DNA of 64,000 nt. Source: Aurantibacillus circumpalustris. GTDB lineage: Bacteria; Bacteroidota; Bacteroidia; B-17B0; Aurantibacillaceae. The translations under genes were made by a program, and so were the position numbers. This document shows, in pieces, positions 18,218 to 27,908 of this stretch. The notes under the pieces were generated by a model. It ran no database searches. It saw only the letters and a program-made list of their open reading frames with translations, and was not told the origin of the DNA. The stretch spans positions 806,001-870,000 of the forward strand of contig NZ_CP121197.1 in assembly GCF_029625215.1 (NCBI RefSeq), in the 5' to 3' direction. The first letter of the stretch is position 1. Each line of letters begins with the position of its first letter.

Positions 18218-19063
18218 TTATGGATTATTAATTGTTACGCCTTTTGGCAAAATTTCATTGATGAAGGTTGATTCGTTTTTGGATTCTTTATTTTCCTCTT
18301 TAGCCGTTTTTTGCGGAAGCATATCGAGCCATTCTTGATAATTTATTATTTTCCAATTTCCTTCAACGTCTTCCACAAGTGCGGTGAGACTTTCCACCCA
18401 ATCGCCTGAGTTGAGGTATTCAATTCCATTAATTTCCTTTATGGCAGGTTGATGAATATGACCGCAAATTATTCCATGGCATCTACGCGATTTAGCAACC
18501 TTTACTAATTCGTTTTCATAATCTGAAATAAATGAAACGGCTGACTTCACTTTTGCCTTTACTATCTGAGATAATGAATAATAAGGCATTCCACGTTTTT
18601 CTCGGTAAGAGTTATAATGACGGTTTAGCCACAATAAAAAAGTGTATCCCACATCACCGAGTTTTGCAATCCATTTAAGTTTGGAGGTAATGCTATCGAA
18701 TAAATCACCGTGCGTAACAAAATATTTTTTCTGAACGCCATAATGCACATAGTATTTTCTAATGGAAAAATTACCTATACGCAACGGCATTATTTCTTCA
18801 AGAAAATCATCATGGTTTCCACGTATGTAAATAATCTTACACTTGTTTTTAGAAGTTAAACTAATGATGTGTTTAAAAAAATTGCTGTGTTGTTTTGTCC
18901 ACTTGCCGCTTTTTCTTAATTGCCAGCCATCTATGATATCTCCGTTAAGAATAAGGGTTTCACACTTATGGTGTTTTAAGAAGTTTACAACTTCTTTAGC
19001 TTTACTGGCTTTAATTCCAAGGTGAATGTCAGAAAGAACAATAGTTTTGTAAAAGGTCTTCAT
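18218..19063 (-). CDS. UDP-2,3-diacylglucosamine diphosphatase-like metallophosphoesterase (LpxH-like)
   Basis: A 281-residue calcineurin-type phosphoesterase with all five metal blocks: SDIHLG (~12-17), GDIIDGW (~41-47), RGNHDDF, THGDLFD and CGHIHQP. LpxH removes UMP from UDP-2,3-diacylglucosamine in lipid A synthesis, and many Bacteroidota have several paralogues, so this may act on a different lipid. A charged C-terminal extension (KEENKESKNE) follows the catalytic core. It is the promoter-proximal gene of the three-gene operon that continues with the glycosyltransferase and the lipid kinase. Confidence 0.78.
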   Translation of the reverse strand: MKTFYKTIVLSDIHLGIKASKAKEVVNFLKHHKCETLILNGDIIDGWQLRKSGKWTKQHSNFFKHIISLTSKNKCKIIYIRGNHDDFLEEIMPLRIGNFSIRKYYVHYGVQKKYFVTHGDLFDSITSKLKWIAKLGDVGYTFLLWLNRHYNSYREKRGMPYYSLSQIVKAKVKSAVSFISDYENELVKVAKSRRCHGIICGHIHQPAIKEINGIEYLNSGDWVESLTALVEDVEGNWKIINYQEWLDMLPQKTAKEENKESKNESTFINEILPKGVTINNP

Positions 19064-19130
19064 TAAAAGAGTTTTACAAATTTGGTGATACTACATCACC
19101 ACAACATGAAGAGAGATTTAACTTTAAATT

Positions 19131-19162
19131 AAAAAAACCCGTGCGTATGTTACACACGGGTT
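19131..19162 (-). terminator. Intrinsic terminator of the large type IX cargo gene
   Basis: The inverted repeat AACCCGTG (19136-19143) / CACGGGTT (19155-19162) is followed on the minus strand by seven T residues. It lies 27 bases past the stop at 19189 and just upstream of the phosphoesterase operon. Confidence 0.85.
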
Positions 19163-19188
19163 AAGTAAAATAAAGGTTAGGTTTACGC

Positions 19189-22100
19189 TTATTCTACAAT
19201 TATCTTTTTAAGAACATTACCAGACTTAGAAACTATTTGAACAAAATAAACTCCTTTTGTAAGTCTATTCACATTTAAAGAAGTATTTGAGAAATAGTTT
19301 TGTTCTTCTATAACAATTTTACCTAGAGCATTTACAAGTTTAATCGCAACTGTTTTCTCATTTTCAAAAGAAATGTTTATTTCATTGATTGCAGGATTTG
19401 GATAAACTATGTAGTTCAATTCATTTGAGCTGAAATTTTGTAAAGAAGTGCATTCTGATACAGTTTGTGTTATTACTGCCTTCGCAGAACAGTTCTGAGT
19501 GTCTGTACCCGTAACCGTATAGGTCGTGTTTGTAATTGGATTAACAGCTATTGCAGGAATTGAAGCACCGGTGTTCCATAGATAAGAATTTGTTCCACTT
19601 GCAGTTAAAGTAACAGTTTCACCGGTGCATATAATGTCCTTAGAAGAATTCAAAGTAAGAACCGGTAAAGGATTAACAATTACTGTTTTTGAATTGGATG
19701 CCTTACATCCATCAACACTCGTTCCTGTTACCGTAAAACCAGTTGTGCTTGTTGGGCTAAGTGTTAGGCTTGTGGCAGAAGCTCCTGTATTCCACGAATA
19801 GGTTGCTGCTCCATTTGCACTTAATGTCGTTATTTCTCCCAGACATATAATCGTCGGTGTTGCATTTAAAGTTACAATTGGTAGCGGGTTAACAGTTATT
19901 GATTTAATTAAGCTGGTAGCGCAACTTGCTGAACTCATTGCCAACAATGTATAATTCCCTGAAGCGCTAGGTGTAAATGAAATGATTGAAGTTGAAGTGA
20001 CAGAATTGTATGAATAACTCGTGGCGCCAGAAAGCGTTTGAGTAATTGTACTACCAATACATACAGCAGTTGGCCCTACTACAGAAATTGTTGGAGTTGG
20101 GTTTACTGTCAAGCTCCTTGTAATGGATCCTGTGGCGCAATTTGTACCCCCAACAATGGCAATCGAATAATTACCACTACTGGTTACTGCAAGAGTGTTA
20201 GAATTGGCTCCACTTATTGCATTTCCATTATTACTCCACTGATAGGTAACACCCGTAGCGCTTGACACGCTCAGTATAGGAGGATTATTTGAACACGCAT
20301 TTGTTGTACTTCCCGAAATAGCTAAAGAACTTGAAAGCGGGCTCGAACAACCTGGAATTCCCCAAAAAGTTAGAGTACTGCTAACTTCATTTGCCGCAAT
20401 AACAATGTGCTGACCGTTAGGGCTTTGGAATTGCGGAATGAAAATAATCCCCTCAGAACCAAGATCAGGACCGTTTGAAGGTAAACTTCTGTTATTTACA
20501 TACGTTACAAAAAATGGAGCCAATGGATTAGTAACATCATAAACCACAACACCTCCAATACGCTCGAGAGCAATGAAAGCATAAATATTCGAACCAATAG
20601 TTCCAATTGCAACACCTTCGGGTTCTGGACCTTTATCATCGCTTCTATCTTTCTTGGTTGCATTTGTGTTGCTAGCATTAAATAAAACTGAGAAAGAATT
20701 GGTTGCGGTTATTAATTCGAAATCATCCTTACTATCATAAACCTGATTGCCAGTAGTAGCATTCCAAATTGAAAAGGAACGGGAACCATAACAATAAATA
20801 GTATCAATGTCATTATCATTGTCAATATCGCCGTTAGCGTTGGTTGCATTGAGTCTTCCTAGTACATAATTATTTTGCAACTCAGCTGAATTTGGAAATT
20901 TCGTTGGATCAAGAATTAATGTTGAAATTCTTTTTTCTTCTGAATACCCTGTATAATCTCTTGAATCGCCCTCGTTTGCACTAATAATGTAATTAACCCC
21001 ACCCACAGTATAAGAGGCAATTGCATCCGGCATGTAAAATCCTTTCACCGGAAAGTTTGAAATATTAACCCCCTTAGTAACATTTGACGCATCCAAACCG
21101 TTGTTTAATAAAGAAAAATCTTTTGTACCTAAAGCTTTAATGTAATTTATGGTGTTTGTTGTTAAATTAATTTCCACAATTGCATTGTTTTCTTGAAGAC
21201 CAACCCATGCTTTTGTATCATCTTTTGAAACGGTAATATATTCCGGTTCAAAATCTTTAGAAGCGCTTGCATTCAAACCGAAAATTCGAATACCCTGATT
21301 TCTTAAAGTACTTTCTTGTCCATTATAAACCGTAAATGTAACATGAGCAACGTTTGATTGCGTGAGAGAAGATATACCTCCGGAGATGTTTATTATACTC
21401 ACAGATCCGTCAGGATCATTGGTGTAGGCTGCATTCGGCTCTCCTTCATTCGCTGTTAATACTTTCGTACCTGCTTGATTAAAGGTTATCATATCTGGCA
21501 TCATTCCAACTTTTACCTGGTTTAGATAAACACCATTTGTGTTAAAGAAAACAACTTTACCGGAATCCTGTGGATTTGTTCCATTTTCAATTGCCGCAGC
21601 AACAATTCCGTTTCTAACGGCCACTGAATTAATATTTCCGTAAGTAGTAATAGGAACAGAATAAAGTAAAACTGGGTTTGCTGGATCTACAAAATCTACA
21701 ATATCCAACTTCGCGCCGATACTGTTTGCGATAAACAAGCGCTGCGTTCCAGGGTCATGTGCTACAATCTCAGCAGAATTAGAACCACTAACGCCATTTG
21801 AAAAACTACCAATTAAATTTAATGATAATGTGTTTGCTGGTGAAGGAATAATTTTATCATCATCGCCAATGTAAAATGCAAACTGACTGATTGTTCCCAT
21901 GTTCGCGTTTTGAGGGCTACTTAAACGCAGTATGATGTATTCTGAGCTTTCAACCAAAGCATCGTTCGTAAGATTAATTGTAATAGATGCCGTTGAATTA
22001 ACAGGCGCATTAGCGGCAAAAGTTACGGTGCTCACGCCCAGCGCATAGTCTCCTGAAGTTGCATTAGATAAGGTTGAAACGCTCACTGAAATTGCCGAAG

Positions 22101-22836
22101 ATGCAGAACTAGTTGAAGTTAGTTTTAAAAAAACTGCTGCGGATGATGCGTTCTCCATCACAGTTGTATCATTACTCAAAAAAGAAATTGTTGCAGGTGT
22201 TACCACAGGGATATTTCCTGATATTGTTACATCATCAATTTTAAAATTAGAGGCCGTTCCTGTTCTTACAAAAGTCCACTTAATGTATAGATTGGTTTGA
22301 TTCGCCGCCCCAACCGGTAATAGTAACCCAGGCCCTGAAACCAAATCCCAATTACCAGCAGCGGCTTCAGTATAAGTGATTGTATTATAGGTGGTACCAT
22401 TCGTACTCCAAGCTAAGGTGTAAGTTGCATTTGTATTGTATCCTGCAGAAGACTTACGCATTCCAAAAGAAAGTGCCACGTTAGAATAGCCAGTCGTGCT
22501 TACTAATAAGATTGCTTCTGAAGTTCCCAAAGGCGATGTTGCTTGTGGCGAACCGGAAGTGTTTGTAAAGGTTGTTGAATTTCCTTCTCCCAAACATGCA
22601 CCACCCGAAGCTCCAGCGTATCCAGAAGACGCATTATTTGTGCTTATGTTCATTCCTAAACCAAAAAAAGTCCAACCACTTGGGTTAACATTTGCTACTG
22701 TGCCGAAAGTAGTTGAATAAACTATTGTTTGTGCATTCATAATGCTTGCGGAATACAAAACGAAAAGCAATAGACAATTTTTTAATAATAAGAACTGTGC
22801 GCTTTTTGATTGAGTAAAAAGGTAAATTTTTTTCAT
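19189..22836 (-). CDS. Choice-of-anchor I family secreted protein with Calx-beta, Ig-like repeats and type IX sorting domain
   Basis: A 1215-residue secreted protein. In order: signal peptide (~1-35); a beta-sandwich adhesion-like domain (~36-210); a Calx-beta-like domain (~215-330, ENASSAAVFLKLTST and SSEYIILRLS); a long choice-of-anchor I/beta-propeller-like region (~340-850), ending DLGSEGIIFIPQF and IVIAANEVSSTLTFWGIPG; four Ser/Thr/Pro-rich Ig-like modules (~860-1130) with the repeated phrases TVNPLP and YSWNTGAS; and a C-terminal type IX sorting domain (~1140-1215, NYIVYPNPAINEINIS then KGVYFVQI). It should be exported and anchored at the cell surface. Propeller homologues include phosphatase-like proteins, but no catalytic residues can be assigned here. 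Confidence 0.85.
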   Translation of the reverse strand: MKKIYLFTQSKSAQFLLLKNCLLLFVLYSASIMNAQTIVYSTTFGTVANVNPSGWTFFGLGMNISTNNASSGYAGASGGACLGEGNSTTFTNTSGSPQATSPLGTSEAILLVSTTGYSNVALSFGMRKSSAGYNTNATYTLAWSTNGTTYNTITYTEAAAGNWDLVSGPGLLLPVGAANQTNLYIKWTFVRTGTASNFKIDDVTISGNIPVVTPATISFLSNDTTVMENASSAAVFLKLTSTSSASSAISVSVSTLSNATSGDYALGVSTVTFAANAPVNSTASITINLTNDALVESSEYIILRLSSPQNANMGTISQFAFYIGDDDKIIPSPANTLSLNLIGSFSNGVSGSNSAEIVAHDPGTQRLFIANSIGAKLDIVDFVDPANPVLLYSVPITTYGNINSVAVRNGIVAAAIENGTNPQDSGKVVFFNTNGVYLNQVKVGMMPDMITFNQAGTKVLTANEGEPNAAYTNDPDGSVSIINISGGISSLTQSNVAHVTFTVYNGQESTLRNQGIRIFGLNASASKDFEPEYITVSKDDTKAWVGLQENNAIVEINLTTNTINYIKALGTKDFSLLNNGLDASNVTKGVNISNFPVKGFYMPDAIASYTVGGVNYIISANEGDSRDYTGYSEEKRISTLILDPTKFPNSAELQNNYVLGRLNATNANGDIDNDNDIDTIYCYGSRSFSIWNATTGNQVYDSKDDFELITATNSFSVLFNASNTNATKKDRSDDKGPEPEGVAIGTIGSNIYAFIALERIGGVVVYDVTNPLAPFFVTYVNNRSLPSNGPDLGSEGIIFIPQFQSPNGQHIVIAANEVSSTLTFWGIPGCSSPLSSSLAISGSTTNACSNNPPILSVSSATGVTYQWSNNGNAISGANSNTLAVTSSGNYSIAIVGGTNCATGSITRSLTVNPTPTISVVGPTAVCIGSTITQTLSGATSYSYNSVTSTSIISFTPSASGNYTLLAMSSASCATSLIKSITVNPLPIVTLNATPTIICLGEITTLSANGAATYSWNTGASATSLTLSPTSTTGFTVTGTSVDGCKASNSKTVIVNPLPVLTLNSSKDIICTGETVTLTASGTNSYLWNTGASIPAIAVNPITNTTYTVTGTDTQNCSAKAVITQTVSECTSLQNFSSNELNYIVYPNPAINEINISFENEKTVAIKLVNALGKIVIEEQNYFSNTSLNVNRLTKGVYFVQIVSKSGNVLKKIIVE

Positions 22837-23012
22837 TTTTTTTTCGATAAGGTTAACCCCGCGAAGAAAAAAAAATTCATTTAGAGAAGTGTTTTTCTAA
22901 GATTACTGATTCATGATGTTTTTAGTCAGAAATGTTATCTCTGAGTTAGCGAAGAATAAATTTTCTTTGTGATAAATTTACATTTGTCTTTCAAAAGCCT
23001 CGAACTCACCAC

Positions 23013-23042
23013 TTTTGACTTATAAATATTTCATTATATTTA
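23013..23042 (+). promoter_or_regulatory. Candidate Bacteroidota-type promoter for the aldehyde dehydrogenase
   Basis: TTTTG (23013-23017) and TATATTTA (23035-23042) are separated by 17 bases, near the TTTG-N19-TAnnTTTG consensus but with A in place of the last G. The ATG at 23063 would follow a leader of about 15 bases. Confidence 0.4.
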
Positions 23043-23062
23043 CGACTCACAAAATTATTATT

Positions 23063-24589
23063 ATGCAAAAAACACTGAAAGCTTTAGGTCTAAAGGAAAT
23101 AAATGATGGATGTTCGACTGGTCAAAACTGGTTTGCAAATGGAGAAATTTTAGAATCCTATAGCCCCGTTGATGGAAAATTAATTGCGAAAGTAAAAACC
23201 GCTACTCAGGAAGATTATCAAAAAATAGTAAAAACAGCAGATGAGGCATTTAAATATTGGAGAACGTTGCCAGCACCTAAACGCGGAGAAATTGTACGTC
23301 AGTTTGGAGATAAATTACGTGCTAAAAAAGCAGACCTTGGTAAACTTGTTTCTTACGAAATGGGGAAATCTCTTCAAGAAGGTTTAGGCGAAGTTCAGGA
23401 AATGATTGACATATGTGATTTTGCTGTAGGACAAGCACGTATGTTATATGGAACGCAGTTTCACAGTGAACGACCTAAGCACAGAATGATGGAGCAATGG
23501 CATCCACTTGGAATTGTTGGTATTATTTCTGCTTTTAATTTTCCTGTTGCGGTATGGGCTTGGAACACCGCACTTGCATGGATTTGTGGCGACGTTTGTA
23601 TTTGGAAACCTTCCGAAAAAACTCCTTTGTGTTCTATCGCTTGCCAAAATATATGGAATGAAGTTGCAATAGAAAATGATTTACCCGAAGGCATCTCTAG
23701 CATTGTAAATGGTGATCATGTTGTTGGAGCGCTAATGACTGAAGACCCACGTCTTCCTTTAATCTCAGCAACAGGATCTACACGAATGGGTAGAATTGTT
23801 GGAACTGCGGTTGCAGAACGTTTTGGAAAAAGTATTTTAGAATTAGGTGGTAACAACGCTATTATCATTACTGAAAATGCCGACTTACACATGACAATTG
23901 TAGGTGCTGTTTTTGGAGCAGTAGGAACTGCGGGACAACGTTGCACCTCAACCCGTCGTTTAATTATTCACGAATCAGTTTATGATACTGTAAAAGAAAA
24001 CTTAATCAAAGCCTACGGGCAATTAAAAATCGGCGATCCGTTAGATGAAAAAAATCATGTTGGACCATTGATTGACAAAGAAGCAGTAAGAAATTACCAA
24101 AGTTCTATTGAAAGCATTATTGCTGAAGGTGGTAGAATAATTGTGGAAGGTGGGGTTTTAGAAGGTCGCGGATATGAAAGTGGTTGTTACGTAAAACCTG
24201 CCATTGCAGAAGCAAAAAACGATATGGCCATTGTACAACATGAAACTTTTGCACCGATATTATATTTAATAAAATACAAAACCTTAGATGAAGCTATTGA
24301 CTATCAAAATGCGGTGCCACAAGGTTTATCAAGCGCTATCATGACAACCAATATGCGTGAAGCTGAATTGTTTTTAAGCGCTATGGGTAGCGATTGCGGA
24401 ATTGCTAACGTGAACATTGGAACCAGCGGTGCAGAAATTGGCGGAGCATTTGGTGGTGAAAAAGAAACAGGTGGTGGACGTGAAAGTGGCTCTGATGCAT
24501 GGAAAGCCTATATGCGTAGACAAACAAATACATTAAACTGGGGAGACACTTTACCTTTAGCGCAAGGAATTAAATTTGATTTGGGGTAA
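23063..24589 (+). CDS. Aldehyde dehydrogenase, ALDH7-type (aminoadipate-semialdehyde / P6C dehydrogenase-like)
   Basis: About 508 residues. The upstream TTG at 23015 lies within the likely promoter, so the ATG at 23063 (MQKTLKALGLKEINDG) is chosen. NAD-binding and catalytic elements are FNFPVAVWAWNTALA, ATGSTRMGR, the general-base segment ELGGNNA and the nucleophile in GQRCTSTRR. The start and the segment YSPVDGKLIAKV resemble ALDH7A1/antiquitin rather than ALDH1/2. ALDH7 enzymes oxidise alpha-aminoadipate semialdehyde in lysine degradation, which would fit, but no other lysine-catabolic gene is adjacent. The gene is monocistronic. Confidence 0.88.
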   Translation: MQKTLKALGLKEINDGCSTGQNWFANGEILESYSPVDGKLIAKVKTATQEDYQKIVKTADEAFKYWRTLPAPKRGEIVRQFGDKLRAKKADLGKLVSYEMGKSLQEGLGEVQEMIDICDFAVGQARMLYGTQFHSERPKHRMMEQWHPLGIVGIISAFNFPVAVWAWNTALAWICGDVCIWKPSEKTPLCSIACQNIWNEVAIENDLPEGISSIVNGDHVVGALMTEDPRLPLISATGSTRMGRIVGTAVAERFGKSILELGGNNAIIITENADLHMTIVGAVFGAVGTAGQRCTSTRRLIIHESVYDTVKENLIKAYGQLKIGDPLDEKNHVGPLIDKEAVRNYQSSIESIIAEGGRIIVEGGVLEGRGYESGCYVKPAIAEAKNDMAIVQHETFAPILYLIKYKTLDEAIDYQNAVPQGLSSAIMTTNMREAELFLSAMGSDCGIANVNIGTSGAEIGGAFGGEKETGGGRESGSDAWKAYMRRQTNTLNWGDTLPLAQGIKFDLG

Positions 24590-24607
24590 GGTTATTTTCG
24601 TATAAGA

Positions 24608-25876
24608 TTAATCCTTTTGTGTTGCATTTTCTAAAACCTCTTCTTTAAAAGGGTTGCGGGGAATCCATTCTGCCGGTTGTAAAAACGAAATAAACGGCTT
24701 TTGAATGATACGTGAAATTGTGTTTTGAGGTTTTATATAACAAATCAAATCCTCAGCCTTTGCTCCTACCGTTGTCTTTATTTCCGCAGCGGTTCTCCCT
24801 AAATTAATAGTGCGTCGCTTGTTTTTAATGGCTTCATTGATTGCGCAGTAGAGCAAGTTTTGATAAAGATCATATTCGTTATTCAATGTGTAGTCAAAGC
24901 CAATGTAATGAGCCTCTACGGACCCATCCTCCATCAAAAAACTACTACCAAAAGCAACTAACTTATTTTCCAAAAAATAACCAATCACTGTGAATTTTGT
25001 TGGAAAAAGCTCTTTTACACAGCTGAAATAATCATGCGGTAATTTAATCAACTTGAACTTTGCATTTTTAAAAATCTCCTCATACAAGGCGTAAATGCGT
25101 TTTTCGTGAGCGCGAATCTCTTCGAGGTTTAATTCTTGTATTTCAATGTCAGACGTTTTCTTCAAAATGTTCTTTGCACGATTGCGGTATTTTTTTGAGA
25201 AAAGATTTATGTATTCTTCAATCGTTTTTACATCTTCAGGTATAGTTACAAGCATGTTAGGCTCAACATAGAATTGAGAATATTTATCCGAATCAAACAA
25301 TTCAGCAGGCTCTAATGGTTTCACAAAATCTTTTAGTAAAATTGCAGAAATGGTTCCGCGTAATTTTTCTTCTTTCGAAACCAGGTCTGTAATTTTTAAA
25401 AGTAGTTCGCTAGCATCATTTTGTTTAATGTGTTTGTCGAAAATAAAACCATACTCTCCACTCACCAAATTATTTCCACAGGTAAACAAGCGCAACAACA
25501 CTTCATTTTTATTTGAATCAATATAGCGTTCAAATAAGTTCATACGTTTAGATTTTATGCTTTCCACCTGCTGACTTAGTATGTCTCCAAAAATTTCTGC
25601 TTTAAAATCTATTACCTGAAAATAAATTATGCCACAGGGGGTTTTGTGTTTGTAGACAATAACGTAACGACACATTAATTTTGTGTGCTGTCCGTTCTCT
25701 ATAATTTTTAAATACTCCTTTTCTAAAAAGGTACTTTTATTTGCTGTAATCGCATCCCAATCTATGGAAGGAATCATGTCTGCTTTTTCGAACAATGAAA
25801 AAGAAAACTCTTCATTAATTTTCCGGAAAGGCAAAAAGCGTTTTTTAGAAGAAACAGGCTTGCAAAAGCTAAACAT
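24608..25876 (-). CDS. GNAT-fold acyltransferase-like protein (FemAB/BioF2-like)
   Basis: A 422-residue protein not assigned to a characterised enzyme. The C-terminal half has the layout of peptidoglycan-bridge/BioF2-type GNAT proteins: a basic helix (YRNRAKNILKK, ~238-248), then VIGYFLENKLVAFGSSFLM, AHYIGFDYTLNNEYDLYQNL and a late INLGRTAAEIKTTVGAKAE stretch (~360-378). The N-terminal half is a degenerate second GNAT-like unit. It has no signal peptide or membrane helix, so it is probably cytoplasmic. Neighbours (aldehyde dehydrogenase, deoC) are on the other strand and uninformative. Confidence 0.65.
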   Translation of the reverse strand: MFSFCKPVSSKKRFLPFRKINEEFSFSLFEKADMIPSIDWDAITANKSTFLEKEYLKIIENGQHTKLMCRYVIVYKHKTPCGIIYFQVIDFKAEIFGDILSQQVESIKSKRMNLFERYIDSNKNEVLLRLFTCGNNLVSGEYGFIFDKHIKQNDASELLLKITDLVSKEEKLRGTISAILLKDFVKPLEPAELFDSDKYSQFYVEPNMLVTIPEDVKTIEEYINLFSKKYRNRAKNILKKTSDIEIQELNLEEIRAHEKRIYALYEEIFKNAKFKLIKLPHDYFSCVKELFPTKFTVIGYFLENKLVAFGSSFLMEDGSVEAHYIGFDYTLNNEYDLYQNLLYCAINEAIKNKRRTINLGRTAAEIKTTVGAKAEDLICYIKPQNTISRIIQKPFISFLQPAEWIPRNPFKEEVLENATQKD

Positions 25877-25976
25877 AGTGGGAATAAATTTACTAATTAA
25901 AACGGTGAGATTTAGCCTGCTTCTTTCTTAATAAACGATAAATAAAACCTCAAAAAAGAAGTATATTTAAAACCAA

Positions 25977-26873
25977 ATGAATCTGGATTTAAGCCATATA
26001 AACCCCATTGATCAAGTAGGGATAGAAGAACGGGTTGCCCGTTTTAACACACGCAGTCTTAAAAAAAACACTAAGACCAATGCCTTAAAACTAGTGTTAA
26101 ACATGATTGATCTTACCACACTTGAAGGCAAAGATACAGAGGCCAAAATAAAACAGCTGTGTTATAAGGCCGAGCACTTAAGTGATGATCTTCCAGATTT
26201 ACCTAATGTTGCTGCCATTTGTGTTTATCCCAATCATGTAAAGACAGCAAAATTAGCACTGGCAGGAAGTTCGGTCAAAGTTGCGTCGGTGGCTACAGCC
26301 TTTCCAAGTGGAAACTCGACTTTAAAAATAAAACTAGAAGACACAAAATTTGCTATTGAAAACGGTGCTGATGAAATTGACATGGTGATTAGTCGCGGTG
26401 AATTTTTAAAAGGCAATTACAATTTTGTGTTTGATGAAATTTCAGCTATTAAAGAGGTTTGTGGTAAAATTACGCTTAAAGTTATTTTAGAGACAGGCGA
26501 ATTGTCTACTTTGGATAATGTGCGAAAAGCCAGTGAAATTGCGATGTATGCAGATGCCGACTTTATTAAAACCTCAACAGGAAAAATTCAACCAGCAGCA
26601 ACTATGCCAGTAACATTGGTAATGCTAGAAGCAATAAAAGAATATCATTTCAAAACCGGTAAAATAATTGGCATGAAACCTGCAGGCGGAATTTCTACTG
26701 CAAAAAACGCTCTGCAATACTTAGTGATGCTTCAGGAAACACTTGGTTCAACGTGGATGACTAACAAGTACTTTCGATTTGGTGCAAGTAGTTTGGCAAA
26801 CGATATTATTTTACAATTGGGAAAAGAGCAGCACGGTGCCTATTATAGCAAAGATTATATTAGTATTGACTAA
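25977..26873 (+). CDS. deoC: Deoxyribose-phosphate aldolase
   Basis: A 298-residue DeoC that cleaves 2-deoxyribose-5-phosphate to glyceraldehyde-3-phosphate and acetaldehyde. The Schiff-base lysine is in DADFIKTSTGK, the second active-site lysine in MKPAGGIST, and the acid/base Asp in ENGADEIDMVISRGE. It is longer at the N-terminus than the ~220-250-residue bacterial form, like other Bacteroidota and eukaryotic DeoC proteins. Its stop overlaps the convergent kinase gene by 14 bases. Confidence 0.94.
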   Translation: MNLDLSHINPIDQVGIEERVARFNTRSLKKNTKTNALKLVLNMIDLTTLEGKDTEAKIKQLCYKAEHLSDDLPDLPNVAAICVYPNHVKTAKLALAGSSVKVASVATAFPSGNSTLKIKLEDTKFAIENGADEIDMVISRGEFLKGNYNFVFDEISAIKEVCGKITLKVILETGELSTLDNVRKASEIAMYADADFIKTSTGKIQPAATMPVTLVMLEAIKEYHFKTGKIIGMKPAGGISTAKNALQYLVMLQETLGSTWMTNKYFRFGASSLANDIILQLGKEQHGAYYSKDYISID

Positions 26874-27384
26874 CCTGCTGTATCGCTTGATTTAAGCGCT
26901 TATCCTCGGCTCCTGAAATAATTGTAAAAAGCGTTCCGGTTTTTTCTACCTCAACCTTATTCATATTAAAGAGCAGTTCTCGGCTGTGTTTATTTTGCCT
27001 CTGTTCATCTTTCACCCAAGGAATTTGATTGTCCGTAATAAAATAGTGATCGTATTTAATTGTTTTTACATGCTCTTCTATAAAAACAGGTGTCGTTTGA
27101 AACTCAAGCTCTGCCCATATTTTTAAAGTAATTAATGTGGTGTCACAAAACATAAACCGAGTTGCTTTTTTTATTAAAGTTTTCTCAAGCGCGATTTGTT
27201 TTTTAGCGATTATAACAAGATCTTCCAAAGTATAATTATAAATATCAGAATCATTAAAGTATTCACGCGCATATTCAGATACCCAAACCGTTCCGTAATA
27301 TTTCGCTAATTGTTCGCACAACCAAGTCTTACCTGAGCTTTCAGCACCAACAATTCCAATTTTTATAATACTTCCTTCCGCCAT
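26860..27384 (-). CDS. NadR-type nicotinamide riboside kinase (AAA ATPase)
   Basis: About 174 residues. The frame begins at an ATG at 27444, but that overlaps pnuC by 82 bases. The ATG at 27384 (MAEGSIIKIGIVGAESSGK) gives a 22-base overlap and starts on the fold. Walker A is GAESSGKTW, and VSEYAREYF and FCDTTLITLKIWAE match the ribosylnicotinamide kinase domain of NadR. No NMN adenylyltransferase or HTH domain is fused. Overlap with pnuC makes a two-step module: import nicotinamide riboside, then trap it as NMN. Specificity is inferred from family and neighbour. Confidence 0.85.
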   Translation of the reverse strand: MAEGSIIKIGIVGAESSGKTWLCEQLAKYYGTVWVSEYAREYFNDSDIYNYTLEDLVIIAKKQIALEKTLIKKATRFMFCDTTLITLKIWAELEFQTTPVFIEEHVKTIKYDHYFITDNQIPWVKDEQRQNKHSRELLFNMNKVEVEKTGTLFTIISGAEDKRLNQAIQQVSQY

Positions 27385-27908
27385 TTTAACCAACCATAAA
27401 AGGCTATTACTGTAAAAATTAAATTTAATACTGCGAATAACCACATGTCTTTAAGTACATATAAGAGAATATATGTTGCGTCAATAAAGACCCAAATTAT
27501 CCAATTTTCCACATATTTTTTTGTCATCATGTAGGTTGTTGTTAGGCTACAAGCGGTTAAAATAGAGTCTAACAGTGGTCTATCTCCTTTATAATAAATC
27601 AGCAGGTAATAATAAACTACAGCTTGTACAACGGTAATTAAAATGTATAAAGGGATATAACGCAGATTCATTTTTTTAACCAAAAAAGTTTCGTTCATTT
27701 TTTGAGTCCAATAAATCCAACCATAAACACCGGCAAAAAAATAAAAAATTTGTAGCGCCATATCACCAAACAAACGTTCGTTATAAAATTCAATGATAGA
27801 GGTTACTACAGAAATAAGAGCAAATGGCCAACACCAAATGGTTTGTTTAATGGTTAACCAAACACCCAAGGTGCCTGTAATTAGAGCAATAATACCTAGC
27901 AGTGACAT
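27363..27908 (-). CDS. pnuC: PnuC-family nicotinamide riboside transporter
   Basis: A 181-residue membrane protein with about six or seven hydrophobic segments. The family hallmark YFFAGVYGWIYW (~55-66) and a second amphipathic W-x-x-F-x-D segment (ENWIIWVFIDATYILLY) are present. PnuC proteins are facilitators that depend on intracellular phosphorylation of the vitamin. Bacteroidota paralogues (PnuT) can carry thiamine instead. The overlapping NadR-like kinase favours nicotinamide riboside, while the ThiE/TenI-like gene directly upstream (start of one overlapping the stop of the other) leaves some doubt. No TPP riboswitch was seen. Confidence 0.88.
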   Translation of the reverse strand: MSLLGIIALITGTLGVWLTIKQTIWCWPFALISVVTSIIEFYNERLFGDMALQIFYFFAGVYGWIYWTQKMNETFLVKKMNLRYIPLYILITVVQAVVYYYLLIYYKGDRPLLDSILTACSLTTTYMMTKKYVENWIIWVFIDATYILLYVLKDMWLFAVLNLIFTVIAFYGWLKWRKEVL

